A stretch of DNA of 64,000 nt, taken from positions 1,014,230 through 1,078,229 of the forward strand of contig NZ_CAIT01000004.1 in the NCBI RefSeq assembly GCF_000296815.2. The letters are read 5' to 3'. The notes under the pieces were generated by a model. That model was not told the origin of the DNA. It did no database searches and was given only the letters and a program-made list of their open reading frames with translations. A program made the position numbers and the translations under genes. The stretch is from Fibrisoma limi BUZ 3 (lineage in GTDB: Bacteria > Bacteroidota > Bacteroidia > Cytophagales > Spirosomataceae). Shown in pieces: positions 15,271-24,397 of the stretch; position 1 is the first letter of the stretch, and each line of letters opens with the position of its first letter.

Positions 15271-16740
15271 TTAATAGCCCGGATTTTGTGTCAACTGTGG
15301 ATTGACGTCCCGTTCGGTCTGCGGAATGGGATAGAGCAGATGGCTCTCCGGAACGACGATGCTCGGGTTCTGGGCTTTCATAGCGTCGATGAGCCGGCCG
15401 GTGCGGACAAGGTCATACCAGCGATGTCCTTCAAACGCCAGTTCGAGCCGCCGTTCGAGCAGGATGGCATCGCGGAACTGGTCTTTGGTTAACCCGCTGA
15501 GGTCAGCCAGACCCGCCCGTCGGCGAATGCGGTTAATGGCCGCGTACGCGTCGGCGGTGGGGCCGTTCTGCTCGTTCAGGGCTTCGGCATACATCAGCAG
15601 CACGTCGGCGTAGCGGAGAATCGGATAGTTGTTGCTGCCTTCTCCATTGCCCGTTGCCGATGGGTCCAGGTACTTATACACGTAACACGGAAACGTAATA
15701 CTGGCCGGAGCCGCCGGGGTACTCGTCGCTGAATACAGTTTCAGGGTCACATCCCGCCGTTTGTCATCCGGCCGGTACGTTCTGTACAGGTTTTCGGTCG
15801 GGGGATCGTCGCCGAAACCGGCCACCCCGTTTACCCGGTCAAACGGAGGCCGCATATAGCCCTGCATAAGGCTTCCTTCGCTGAAGCCGCCACCCAGCGC
15901 CTGCATCTCAAACACAGATTCTTTCCCGTTTTTGTTCGCAATCAGGAAAACTTCGGGAAACGTAGTCCACAGGTCGTACGTACCGGAATCGATTACCTGC
16001 TTGGCCTTCGTTACGGCATTGGTCCAGTCGCGTCGGGTCAGATATACCTTGGCCAGAAAGGCCGTCGCGGCTCCTTTCGTCGCCCGTCCCCGGTCAGCAC
16101 CTGTGTAGGTAGCGGGCAGAACGGCTTCGGCATCCGTAAAATCCTGAACGATCTGTTTGTACACGTCGTCAACCGACGCCCGCGCTACGTTCAGGTTATT
16201 GAGCGACTTCGTTTCCTGCAACACCAGCGGTACGCCACCGAACAACCTAACCAGCGAGAAGTAGTAAAATGCCCGCATGAACTTAGCCTCGGCTATGTAA
16301 CGAGCCTTCAGGGTTTCGTCCATTGTTATGCCCGGCACGCGCTCAATGACCGCATTAGTCCGGTTGATACCCTGGTACGTTGTTGTCCAGATTGACTGGA
16401 ACGTGGATGTTGCGGGCGTGAAGGTATGTTTGTCCAGGTCGTTTTTAGCCTGGTTCGCCGTTGAGCGCCCACCGCCCCATTCGGCGTCGTCGGTGGCCTG
16501 GTCCTGGAGAATCCAGACAACCTGCCCAAACAAATTGGAACTATTGAGAGGATCGTAGACGCTGCTGACAGCGGCCCGGGCGTCATCTGCGTTTTTGTAA
16601 AAATTGTCGGGTGTGAAGCTCGACTCGGGTATCTGCTCCAGCACTTCGCAGGCGGATAAACTAAAGAGTGAAAGAGCGAAAGAGAGAATGAGCGAGACGT
16701 TTCGCCGGGCCCTTGTGGCTGTTATTGGTGGTAACTTCAT
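15271..16740 (-). CDS. SusD/RagB-family outer-membrane nutrient-binding lipoprotein
   Basis: The 489-residue protein starts with a lipoprotein signal (SFALSLFSLSACE; lipobox LSAC). The mature N-terminus EVLEQIPESSFTPDNFYKNA is typical of SusD proteins, as are the TPR-like helices (EAKFMRAFYYFSLVRLFGGV) and the C-terminal LRYADVLLMYAEALNEQNG and ERRLELAFEGHRWYDLVRTG. SusD proteins sit on the cell surface as a lid over the partner SusC channel and bind the oligosaccharide before uptake. Its gene follows susC after 103 bases. The ligand cannot be read from the sequence; the neighbouring oxidoreductases suggest an oxidised or oxidisable sugar. Confidence 0.93.
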   Translation of the reverse strand: MKLPPITATRARRNVSLILSFALSLFSLSACEVLEQIPESSFTPDNFYKNADDARAAVSSVYDPLNSSNLFGQVVWILQDQATDDAEWGGGRSTANQAKNDLDKHTFTPATSTFQSIWTTTYQGINRTNAVIERVPGITMDETLKARYIAEAKFMRAFYYFSLVRLFGGVPLVLQETKSLNNLNVARASVDDVYKQIVQDFTDAEAVLPATYTGADRGRATKGAATAFLAKVYLTRRDWTNAVTKAKQVIDSGTYDLWTTFPEVFLIANKNGKESVFEMQALGGGFSEGSLMQGYMRPPFDRVNGVAGFGDDPPTENLYRTYRPDDKRRDVTLKLYSATSTPAAPASITFPCYVYKYLDPSATGNGEGSNNYPILRYADVLLMYAEALNEQNGPTADAYAAINRIRRRAGLADLSGLTKDQFRDAILLERRLELAFEGHRWYDLVRTGRLIDAMKAQNPSIVVPESHLLYPIPQTERDVNPQLTQNPGY

Positions 16741-16843
16741 GTCTGTGTTCGTTAAGGATAGCGGAGGAAAGCGATGGAGCTACTTGTTGGAATGAGCTGA
16801 CACGAATTCATGCGTTTACTCATTCCTTCGTTCGCTCGTTACA

Positions 16844-19800
16844 TTAGAATCCAACATTTAAGCCAAGCATCCAGATTTTTGCGGCCGGGTAACTGGCGTA
16901 GTCAAAGCCCTGGCTACGGCTGTCCTGACCGAAGCGGTTCACCTCCGGATCGTAGCCTGAATAGTTTGTCCAGGTCGCGAAGTTTTGCGCTGTTGCGTAC
17001 ACCCGCAGCGACTGGATGTTGAGCTTCTTGACGAGCGTAGCCGGCAGGTTGTAGGCTAACTGGACGTTCTTCAGCCGCAGGTACGACCCGTCTTCAATCT
17101 GCCGGGTCGAGATGCGGTTGGCCGGCCGGGTCGTCGATGCCCGCGGAATGTCCGTGTTTGTATTGGTAGGCGTCCAGCGCCGGAGCATGTCGCGGTCCTG
17201 GTTGTTGGTACCATTCAGATACTCCAGCTCAAAGCGGTTGGCGTTCAGAATCTGGTTTCCGTAAACGCCCTGGAAAAATACCGTCAATTCCAGTCCTTTG
17301 TACGAGAACGTATTGTTGAAACCACCCAGGAACTTGGGCTGCGCTCTGCCAATAATGGTACGGTCATTGTCGTCAATTCGCTTGTCGCCGTTCAGGTCGA
17401 GGTATTTCCGATCACCCGGTTTCCGGGCCTGGGGGTCTACAAGAGCGGCTAGTTCGTCGGTGGTCTGGTATAATCCATCCGTCACGTAGCCGTAGAATGA
17501 TCCCAGCGGCTCACCAACGCGAATAATGCCTGAGTTGACGTTCTGGGCGATGTTGGCGACCTGACCGGCGAAAATCTGCGGAGCCCCGCCAATGTCCAGT
17601 ACCTTGTTTCGGTTCAGCGAGAAGTTCAGATCAGAAGTCCACCGGAACGCCCGATCCACATTCACGGAAGAAATGCTCAGCTCAAACCCCTTGTTTTCAA
17701 CCCGGCCGAGATTCTGAATGGCGCTCGAATAGCCCGACGTACTCGGGATCGTTACGTTCAGCAGCAGGTCGCGGGTCCGTTTCAGGTAGGCGTCGGCAGT
17801 AACTGTAATGCGGTTGTTGAGCAGACCAAGATCAATACCAACATCAGCCTGGGCGGTTGTTTCCCACGACAGATCCGGGTTAGCAATCTGGTTAGGCCCG
17901 ATGCCGGTCGCAACTGCATTGCCAAGGGTATAGTTCTGCGTGGCCAGCAGGGAGTAGGCCGGGTAATTCCCGATTCCATCCTGGTTGCCGGTCAAGCCGT
18001 AGGTGGCCCGTAGTTTCAGATCGCTCAGGACACGAACGTTTTTCAGGAAGTCTTCCTCGGAGATACGCCAGGCCAGGGCTGCTGATGGAAAATAACCATA
18101 CCGTTTGTTTGCACCGAAACGCGACGAACCATCCGCCCGGAACGAGGCCGTAACGAGGTACTTGTCCCGGTAGCCGTAGTTGACCCGCGCCAGGTACGAC
18201 CGCAGGCCCCACGTACCGATGCCCGACGAAGGCGTCAGCGGCACCGATCCAGCCCCGAGATTACCGGTGTTCAAATTGTCGTTGACAAAATTCCGGGATG
18301 CGGCCGTACTGTTTTCCGTCCGGTTGGCCTGCTGCGTGAAGCCCACCAGGGCACCAAGACTGTGCACTTCGTTGATGGTGCGGTTGTAGGTCAGCAGGTT
18401 CTCATTCAGCCACGTAACGGCCTGGCTGTTGAAAAGTGAACCAACGCCACCCTGCGACAAACCACTCGTTACGCTCCGGGGTAAGTACGAGTCCTGTTTT
18501 TGCAGAATTGCGTCGATGCCCAGAAGGACCTTCAACGTTAGCCCGTCGATGATCTGATACTCCCCGAACACGTTCCCGAAGGTCCGGAAGGCGGTGTTGC
18601 GGTTCTTACTGTCGCGGGCCAGCGCTACGGGGTTGTCGGCTGTAAAGTTTAATTGCGGGCCGGTTGTGAAGTAGCTGCCGTCTGGATTGCGAACCGGAAT
18701 GATGGGCGGAAACTGCAGGGCGGCTATGGTTACCAGACCGGCACTGCCCAGGTCACCGTCGGAGCGCGACTGGTTGGCTACCGTCCGGTTCACGGTCAGG
18801 CTGTTGCCGATTTTGATTTTGTTAGTCAGCTTCCGGTCCAGGTTGATGCGGAACGAATAGCGGTCAAAATCAGAGTTAACCACAATGCCCTGCTGCTTGA
18901 AATAACCACCACCAATAGCGTACTGCGTGCGCTCGTCGCCACCGGAAATCGATAGCTGATAATTCTGGATCGGCGCCGATCGGAAGATTTCATCCTGCCA
19001 GTCGGTGCCCTCCCCGAAGGCGTCAATCTGCGCCTGGGTGTAGACTGGGTTCCGGCCTTCGTTGGTGTTGGCTTCGTTCACGAACTGGGCGTATTCGCGG
19101 GCGTTCAGCACGGGGTATTTACGCCGAACATTCTGAACGCCGTAGTACGTCTCAAAGTTGATCGTCGATTTTCCCGCTTTTCCCCGTTTGGTCGTGATGA
19201 TCACCACGCCGTTAGCGCCCCGCGACCCATAAATAGCGGTAGACGACGCATCTTTCAGCACCGAAATGGACTCAATGTCGCTTGGGTTAAGCGTACTCAG
19301 GACGTTGAAATTACCGCCGTTGTTAGCGCCGTCGTTTTTGAAGGGCACTCCATCAATCACATACAGGGGTTCGTTATCGCCCTGGATCGAGTTGCCGCCC
19401 CGGATTCGGATGGTGGTCGTGCCGCCCGGCTGACCGGAGTTCTGCGTGATCTGTACCCCGGCCGCCCGGCCCTGCAGCGACTGGTCGAGGGACGTAACGG
19501 CTACTTTCCGAATTTCCTCGACTGGTACGGTCGCTACGGCTCCGGTCAGGTCGCTTTTCTTCTGCACCCCATAGCCAATCACGACTACCTCGTTCAGCGA
19601 TCGGTTGTCGGCCGCCAATTGTACGTCGACGGTAGTCCGGTTGCCAACCGTAACCTCCTGACTAACGTAGCCCACGAAGCTGAATACCAGCGTCGCTTTA
19701 GTGTCCGGTACGCTGATCTGATAACGCCCGTTGGCATCGGTGTTCGTGCCGCGTGTCGACCCTTTCACCACCACGCTCACGCCCGGTAAACCCTCGCCGG

Positions 19801-20323
19801 TTTCGCCGGTAACGCGGCCCACTACGCGAACCTCAGCCGAGGGCGCTTCCATCGGTTGAATCGTTCGTAGCCCCGAAATACCATCCGGAACCAGCACGGG
19901 CGTTGCAACCGACGTAGTTGGAAGTAGGGCGGGTTGCACGTACGTCGTTTTCTCGCTCTTTTTGTTCGATAAAATCAGGTAGGCACCCGAACGGAGCTTC
20001 TTGAAACGCAGCCCACGCGGTTTTAGCAGCGTATTCAGGTTCGTTTCCAGCCGGGCATTTAGGTTGACGGGTTCAGCGGGTTTGCCGTCGGTTTCGGCAA
20101 TGACCGACTCTTCAAACAGAATATCGGCTCCGTAATGCTGCTTGAGTTGCAGCAGCGCCTGACGTAGCGAAAGACCATGCGGAATCGTATTCTGGGGCAA
20201 CCGGGCGGGCTGCCAGCCTGCCGCACCGGGCTGCACTGACGCCAGTGCCTGTGCCATTAGTGGACTGGCCGCTACAGCAAGAAGCCAGCCGAAGGTCATA
20301 GCGAATGGTAAGCATTTCCTCAT
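16844..20323 (-). CDS. SusC/RagA-family TonB-dependent transporter with STN signalling domain
   Basis: The 1159-residue protein has a signal peptide, then an STN (secretin/TonB short N-terminal) domain at about 45-115 (HGLSLRQALLQLKQHYGADI), a carboxypeptidase-regulatory-like domain at about 160-245 (GRVTGETGEGLPGVSVVVKG), the SusC motif NEVVVIGYGVQKKSDLTGAV, a plug (DQSLQGRAAGVQITQNSGQP) and a 22-strand-type barrel ending in LGLNVGF. It imports a large ligand across the outer membrane using TonB energy. The STN domain is the part that, in FecA-like systems, talks to a FecR anti-sigma factor, and the fecR gene overlaps this one by four bases (ATGA). The locus therefore looks like a self-inducing uptake system. 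Confidence 0.94.
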   Translation of the reverse strand: MRKCLPFAMTFGWLLAVAASPLMAQALASVQPGAAGWQPARLPQNTIPHGLSLRQALLQLKQHYGADILFEESVIAETDGKPAEPVNLNARLETNLNTLLKPRGLRFKKLRSGAYLILSNKKSEKTTYVQPALLPTTSVATPVLVPDGISGLRTIQPMEAPSAEVRVVGRVTGETGEGLPGVSVVVKGSTRGTNTDANGRYQISVPDTKATLVFSFVGYVSQEVTVGNRTTVDVQLAADNRSLNEVVVIGYGVQKKSDLTGAVATVPVEEIRKVAVTSLDQSLQGRAAGVQITQNSGQPGGTTTIRIRGGNSIQGDNEPLYVIDGVPFKNDGANNGGNFNVLSTLNPSDIESISVLKDASSTAIYGSRGANGVVIITTKRGKAGKSTINFETYYGVQNVRRKYPVLNAREYAQFVNEANTNEGRNPVYTQAQIDAFGEGTDWQDEIFRSAPIQNYQLSISGGDERTQYAIGGGYFKQQGIVVNSDFDRYSFRINLDRKLTNKIKIGNSLTVNRTVANQSRSDGDLGSAGLVTIAALQFPPIIPVRNPDGSYFTTGPQLNFTADNPVALARDSKNRNTAFRTFGNVFGEYQIIDGLTLKVLLGIDAILQKQDSYLPRSVTSGLSQGGVGSLFNSQAVTWLNENLLTYNRTINEVHSLGALVGFTQQANRTENSTAASRNFVNDNLNTGNLGAGSVPLTPSSGIGTWGLRSYLARVNYGYRDKYLVTASFRADGSSRFGANKRYGYFPSAALAWRISEEDFLKNVRVLSDLKLRATYGLTGNQDGIGNYPAYSLLATQNYTLGNAVATGIGPNQIANPDLSWETTAQADVGIDLGLLNNRITVTADAYLKRTRDLLLNVTIPSTSGYSSAIQNLGRVENKGFELSISSVNVDRAFRWTSDLNFSLNRNKVLDIGGAPQIFAGQVANIAQNVNSGIIRVGEPLGSFYGYVTDGLYQTTDELAALVDPQARKPGDRKYLDLNGDKRIDDNDRTIIGRAQPKFLGGFNNTFSYKGLELTVFFQGVYGNQILNANRFELEYLNGTNNQDRDMLRRWTPTNTNTDIPRASTTRPANRISTRQIEDGSYLRLKNVQLAYNLPATLVKKLNIQSLRVYATAQNFATWTNYSGYDPEVNRFGQDSRSQGFDYASYPAAKIWMLGLNVGF

Positions 20324-21342
20324 TGATTCGTGATTTTATCGGTGTTCGGAGAAAAGACAAGGGTTTGATTGGCGTGTGTGACGCGTAAGTCGAGTAGTTC
20401 AGCCAGGGCTTCGGCCAGTTCGTCGGAGGAACCGGCGCGGATGGTGCCCGTCAGGGTGCGTCGAGCCAGCTCGGGGTCGTTACAGTGAACCGTTACGCCG
20501 AACACCTCCCGCATCTGCCGAAAAACCTCGGGTAAGGGCGTGCTGTTGAACACGAAATGACGGTATCGCCAGCCCGCGAATTTGAGAGAGTCTGTCTGCT
20601 GACGGAGCTTGAGCGTGCCTTTCTGATCGAGCTGTACCCAATCGCCGGGTTTCATAATCAGATTTTCCTGAACCTGCTGGGCGGACCTATAGGCCAGTTT
20701 TACTTTTCCTTTCTTCAGGACGACCTCCGTGCTGGTTCGGCGATTGCTCACCGAAAACTCAGTGCCCAGTACCTCCACGTTTACGCCTTCGGGGGTTTGT
20801 ACAACAAAGGGCTGATGGTCGGGTAGATGACGGACGCTGAATACGGCTTCGCCCCGAAACTGCACCCGGCGCGATAGCAAACCGTAGCCCCAGCGTGGCA
20901 CCCGCAGGGTTGATTGGCTGTTCAGCGCTACGGTCGAGCCGTCGGGCAGCGTAACGGTACGTAGCTGCTGGGCGTTGGTGGTAATGGTCCGGTAGTTCCA
21001 CCAGTCCTGGGTAAGATACAGACCGGCGGCCACCAGCACCGGGATCACCACGGCGGCTGCCCATTGCCAGCGCCACCCGGTTCGGAAGGAAGGCTCTGCC
21101 CTGTAAAGCTGGCGGAAAGGCGACGTAGCCGGAGCGGGATCGTCGAAACGCTGCCGAAGCCGTTCCAGCACGGCGACCGAATCGGGGGTGTATTGCGGGT
21201 GGCTTCGTTCCCACTCGTCCAGCCACTGGAAAAATTGTTCGCGGGCGTCGGGGCGGTTTAGCCATTCGCCGATGATCTTCTTCTGCACCGACGTAGCGTG
21301 TCCGGCAAAGTAGGTGTATACTATTTCTTTGGTTGGCTCCAT
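20320..21342 (-). CDS. FecR-family anti-sigma factor
   Basis: The 340-residue protein has a cytoplasmic N-terminal part (about 1-90), one membrane helix (AAAVVIPVLVAAGLYLTQDW, about 95-115), a periplasmic FecR domain (TVTLPDGSTVALNSQSTLRV, FRGEAVFSVRHLPDHQPFVV, VLGTEFSVSNRR) and a C-terminal DUF4974-like domain (FNSTPLPEVFRQMREVFGVT). In this family the N-terminal part holds the sigma factor and the periplasmic part senses the STN domain of the transporter. Its stop overlaps the SusC start, and its gene begins 25 bases after the sigma factor gene, so all three are co-translated. Role assignment rests on family and order. Confidence 0.92.
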   Translation of the reverse strand: MEPTKEIVYTYFAGHATSVQKKIIGEWLNRPDAREQFFQWLDEWERSHPQYTPDSVAVLERLRQRFDDPAPATSPFRQLYRAEPSFRTGWRWQWAAAVVIPVLVAAGLYLTQDWWNYRTITTNAQQLRTVTLPDGSTVALNSQSTLRVPRWGYGLLSRRVQFRGEAVFSVRHLPDHQPFVVQTPEGVNVEVLGTEFSVSNRRTSTEVVLKKGKVKLAYRSAQQVQENLIMKPGDWVQLDQKGTLKLRQQTDSLKFAGWRYRHFVFNSTPLPEVFRQMREVFGVTVHCNDPELARRTLTGTIRAGSSDELAEALAELLDLRVTHANQTLVFSPNTDKITNQ

Positions 21343-21367
21343 GTAGTAGGGAGGAAAGCGTTGAGAG

Positions 21368-22033
21368 TTAGCGCAGTGCAGCCAGTAAAATCACGATCAG
21401 ACCCAGCAGGTTACTGCGACGCAGCGCGGCCCGGACGGACGACAAGGCACGTAGCAGGTGGTTCTCGACCGTTTTGGGGGACAAGGCCAGTTCGCCGGCG
21501 ATTTCCTTATACGATTTTCCATCGAACCGACTCATGATAAAGATGCGTTGCCGCTGCGGGGATAGTTCCTGAACCGCCCGTTCGAGGGTCTGGTACAGTT
21601 CATCCTGCAGGAGAAGCTGGTCGGGCTGCCCAGATTCCTGGTCGGGTTCGTTTACGTCGGGCTCGTCGGTACCCTGCCGACCCAGTTCCCAGCGAATGAA
21701 GTTGAACGCCCGGTTGCGGACGGCCTGGTACAGATACGCCCGGTACGAGCCCGTTACGCGCTCGTACTGTCGGTCAGCGTAAAAATGGTAAAACAGATCG
21801 GCTACCAGGTCTTCCGCTACCTGCCGGTTATAAACGAACCGGACGGCGTGGCTGCAAAGCGGGGCAAAATAGAGCCGAAACAATTGTTCACAACCCTGCC
21901 GGGCGTCCTGTTCGAACGCTTTTCGAATGAACAGCTCATGGTCATACGTAGCCGTGGCCGACGACTCGGCTGATGGATTGGATACTGGTGTACCCGGCCC
22001 GGGCGGACGAAAAGGAAACGTGTTGGCAGACAT
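21368..22033 (-). CDS. ECF RNA polymerase sigma factor (sigma-70 family, Bacteroidetes type)
   Basis: The 221-residue protein has a region-2 helix set (EQLFRLYFAPLCSHAVRFVY, AEDLVADLFYHFY, YLYQAVRNRAFNFIR) and a region-4 helix-turn-helix (LSPQRQRIFIMSRFDGKSYK, EIAGELALSPKTVENHLLRA). An unusual Pro/Ser/Ala-rich leader of about 28 residues precedes region 2; the first ATG (22033) is used because no closer ATG fits. The hydrophobic end (LLGLIVILLAAL) recurs in this group. It would direct transcription of the downstream SusC/SusD unit when released by FecR. Confidence 0.92.
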   Translation of the reverse strand: MSANTFPFRPPGPGTPVSNPSAESSATATYDHELFIRKAFEQDARQGCEQLFRLYFAPLCSHAVRFVYNRQVAEDLVADLFYHFYADRQYERVTGSYRAYLYQAVRNRAFNFIRWELGRQGTDEPDVNEPDQESGQPDQLLLQDELYQTLERAVQELSPQRQRIFIMSRFDGKSYKEIAGELALSPKTVENHLLRALSSVRAALRRSNLLGLIVILLAALR

Positions 22034-22252
22034 TCGGGTAAGGGGCTATCATCGGTAAGACAAGTTTGCCCCCGAAAATCCCCTAATACGATAGTCAATT
22101 TTTTGGTGATATAATGCAAATAGTGATAGATTGAACAAAAATTACTTGTCCAGGCAGGTAAAGCCCTGCTTGATGAAGGTGTCCGGATCAGTAGCGGCAC
22201 GTGTCAAGGGCAGGTTCGTACGGTCAGCAACATCGTTTAACCAACACATAGT

Positions 22253-22969
22253 ATGAGAAAACTAGCGTCAACTTTTTGCCTGCTGCTCACCATGGCGGGG
22301 TCTGCCATGGCCCAGACTACGCCAACCGCCGAGGCCGTAATGGACAAGTACCTGGCGGCCATCGGTGGCAAGGATCTGGTGAAAGGCATAACCGATCTGC
22401 GGGTCGATATGTCGTCGGATTTTAACGGCAACCCGATCATGATTACACGGAAGTCGAAAGCGCCCAATAAGTTCGCTATGGTGGTGAATGCCAACGGTAT
22501 GGAGGTCATGAAGATGACCAGCGATGGCTCGAAGGTGTCTATGGGCGGCATGCAGGGCAACCGGACCATCGAAGGGGCCGAGGCACAACCCATGATCTTG
22601 CAAAGCATGTTGTTTCCCGAAGTCCGGGCCGCCGAAGCCGGCATCAAGAGTACGGTAGCCGGTACAGAAAAGGTCAACGGGAAAGACGCCTACAAGGTCG
22701 TACATACATCATCGGATGGTAGTGTTTCCTGGACGGATTTCTATGACGCAGATTCTGGCCTGAAAGTCCAGACCATCTCAAAACAGCGAATGGGACGGGG
22801 TGGCAACGAGGTAGAACAGACCACTACCTACAGTGATTACAAAGATTTCAAAGGGCTGAAATACCCGACCGTGATCGCACAATTGGGCGGTGGGCAGCAG
22901 CGCCAGATGACCGTCGATAAGGTAAAATTTAACGAAGGCACGAAAGATTCTGAATTCGCAGCAAATTAA
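22253..22969 (+). CDS. Secreted LolA-like (outer-membrane lipoprotein-sorting-like) protein
   Basis: The 238-residue protein has a signal peptide (MRKLASTFCLLLTMAGSAMA) cut before QTTPTAEAV. The body (VMDKYLAAIGGKDLVKGITD, PNKFAMVVNANGMEVMKMTS, TEKVNGKDAYKVVHTSSDGS, WTDFYDADSGLKVQTI, YSDYKDFKGLKYPTVIAQL) follows the curved beta-sheet pattern of LolA/LolB-like periplasmic proteins, which bind lipids in a hydrophobic half-barrel. Many Bacteroidota carry several such proteins outside the Lol pathway, so a role in lipoprotein sorting is not certain. It stands alone between the divergent sigma gene and a convergent LtrA gene. Confidence 0.78.
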   Translation: MRKLASTFCLLLTMAGSAMAQTTPTAEAVMDKYLAAIGGKDLVKGITDLRVDMSSDFNGNPIMITRKSKAPNKFAMVVNANGMEVMKMTSDGSKVSMGGMQGNRTIEGAEAQPMILQSMLFPEVRAAEAGIKSTVAGTEKVNGKDAYKVVHTSSDGSVSWTDFYDADSGLKVQTISKQRMGRGGNEVEQTTTYSDYKDFKGLKYPTVIAQLGGGQQRQMTVDKVKFNEGTKDSEFAAN

Positions 22970-22975
22970 GTTTGT

Positions 22976-23057
22976 GGTTTGTAGTTCGTGGTTCCGAGTT
23001 TGTAGAACCGGTGTAGGTTACGTCCGGAGTGCAACTACGAACCACAAACTACAAACC
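22976..23057. repeat. Imperfect palindrome between convergent genes
   Basis: Arms GGTTTGTAGTTCGTGGTTC (22976-22994) and its near-complement (23039-23057) match at 18 of 19 positions around a 44-base loop. It lies between the stops of the LolA-like gene and the LtrA gene. The simple GT/AC-rich arms are typical of dispersed palindromic repeats; it may also act as a two-way terminator. Confidence 0.55.
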
Positions 23058-23075
23058 AATAACCACAACCCCACT

Positions 23076-24326
23076 TTACCGCTCTGCATCGCTTTCGACC
23101 CCACCGGTATCCGCTTCCTGATTGATACGCTCTTCACTGCCGGGCGGTTCCGGCGCGAAATAATCGCTGAGGATTAGTCCGACGATGAGGGTCGCGGTGA
23201 AGCCCATGAGCCAGACGGCGTTGAACGGCCAGAACAGCCCTACAACCAGGAGTATGATCGCTACCCCGCCCCGCACGCTCATGCCCCGAATAAAACTGGC
23301 GTGCGGTGGTCCCGCTTTCAGTGTCGTCAGACTGATACCGGCCTCCGTCAGCAGGTAAGCGGTCACTGAGCCGACCAGAAGCCAGCGGGCACTTGCCGTC
23401 AGATCAGCCTGCGCCGACGCCTGAATGACGTACGATAGCCCTACGCCAATCAGTGTCAGGGCAACCGTCAGCGGGAGGTGCAGATACAGCCAGGCGGCAT
23501 AGAGCCGGGCCGTACCGCCTTCGCTCACCTGCCGCACGGCATCGTCGTCCAGGCGGTCGAAATACGCCCACCAAAGCCCAATAATGACGATACCACCCAG
23601 CACGGCTGTCAGCAGCGGAATGAATGCCAGTCCGCTGCTGATGAGTCCCTGCGTAGTGCCCGTCACCGATTGGCCCAGTACGAGCAGCGTAAACAGACCG
23701 TAGCGTTCGGGTAAATGGCGCACGTCGGGTGGGAACTGGCGATGCAGTTGACCGCCGGTGGGCGTGAGCGGAGTGGTTAATTCTATCAGCAGTCCGATGC
23801 CCCACAGGACGTAGCGGTAGGGAATTGACACAAACACCGACCCAATCCAGAGCAATACCGAAATGCCGAACCCGGTGGCGATATGCCGGATGTAAGGGCG
23901 GGCCTCGGGTACGTAATACCAGGCGCGGGCATACTCAATCAACAGAATTATTCGTACGGTCGCGTAGGTTAGGGCATAGGTTTTGGAGCCGGATTCCAGC
24001 GCGTTGGGGATTGACGCGGCCAATACGATCAAGCCTACCAGTTGCAGACTCACCAGGAGTCGGTGAATGACATCGCGCTCGTTGTCGAATCGGGTTGAGT
24101 AATGCGTTTCTCCGTTCCAAAGCCACCAGATGGGTACGTACAGCAACAGAAACTGGCCGAACGCCGACCCGGTCATGTCTTTTTGAAGCCGCTGGGCCAG
24201 TTGCCCGATAATTACCGTAAAGACAAGGTCGTTGAGTAGTTCGGTCCAGGTGGTACGCCGGTCCCCCTGCTTCTCCTTCGGACGAAGTCGGGGCAAATGG
24301 GAGGCTTTGTCGCTGGGCTTGGCCAT
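23076..24326 (-). CDS. Low temperature requirement protein A (LtrA)-family membrane protein
   Basis: The 416-residue protein has about 11-12 membrane segments. The LtrA family signature is visible: WTELLNDLVFTVIIGQLAQR at the start, YVPIWWLWNGETHYSTRFDN, and HLPERYGLFTLLVLGQSVTG in the middle. The family was named for a Listeria gene needed for growth in the cold, but its biochemical role is not established. The start at 24326 (MAKPSDKASH) is preferred to the ATG at 24350 but both are possible. It follows the pta-ackA pair on the same strand after 71 bases, which may be chance. It is an inner-membrane protein by composition. Confidence 0.85.
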   Translation of the reverse strand: MAKPSDKASHLPRLRPKEKQGDRRTTWTELLNDLVFTVIIGQLAQRLQKDMTGSAFGQFLLLYVPIWWLWNGETHYSTRFDNERDVIHRLLVSLQLVGLIVLAASIPNALESGSKTYALTYATVRIILLIEYARAWYYVPEARPYIRHIATGFGISVLLWIGSVFVSIPYRYVLWGIGLLIELTTPLTPTGGQLHRQFPPDVRHLPERYGLFTLLVLGQSVTGTTQGLISSGLAFIPLLTAVLGGIVIIGLWWAYFDRLDDDAVRQVSEGGTARLYAAWLYLHLPLTVALTLIGVGLSYVIQASAQADLTASARWLLVGSVTAYLLTEAGISLTTLKAGPPHASFIRGMSVRGGVAIILLVVGLFWPFNAVWLMGFTATLIVGLILSDYFAPEPPGSEERINQEADTGGVESDAER

Positions 24327-24397
24327 TGAAATACAACCGGGATTCTGCATATAACTGCTAATAGCCGCTTCCGGTTGGCCGCCGATGCTGTGTTTCC

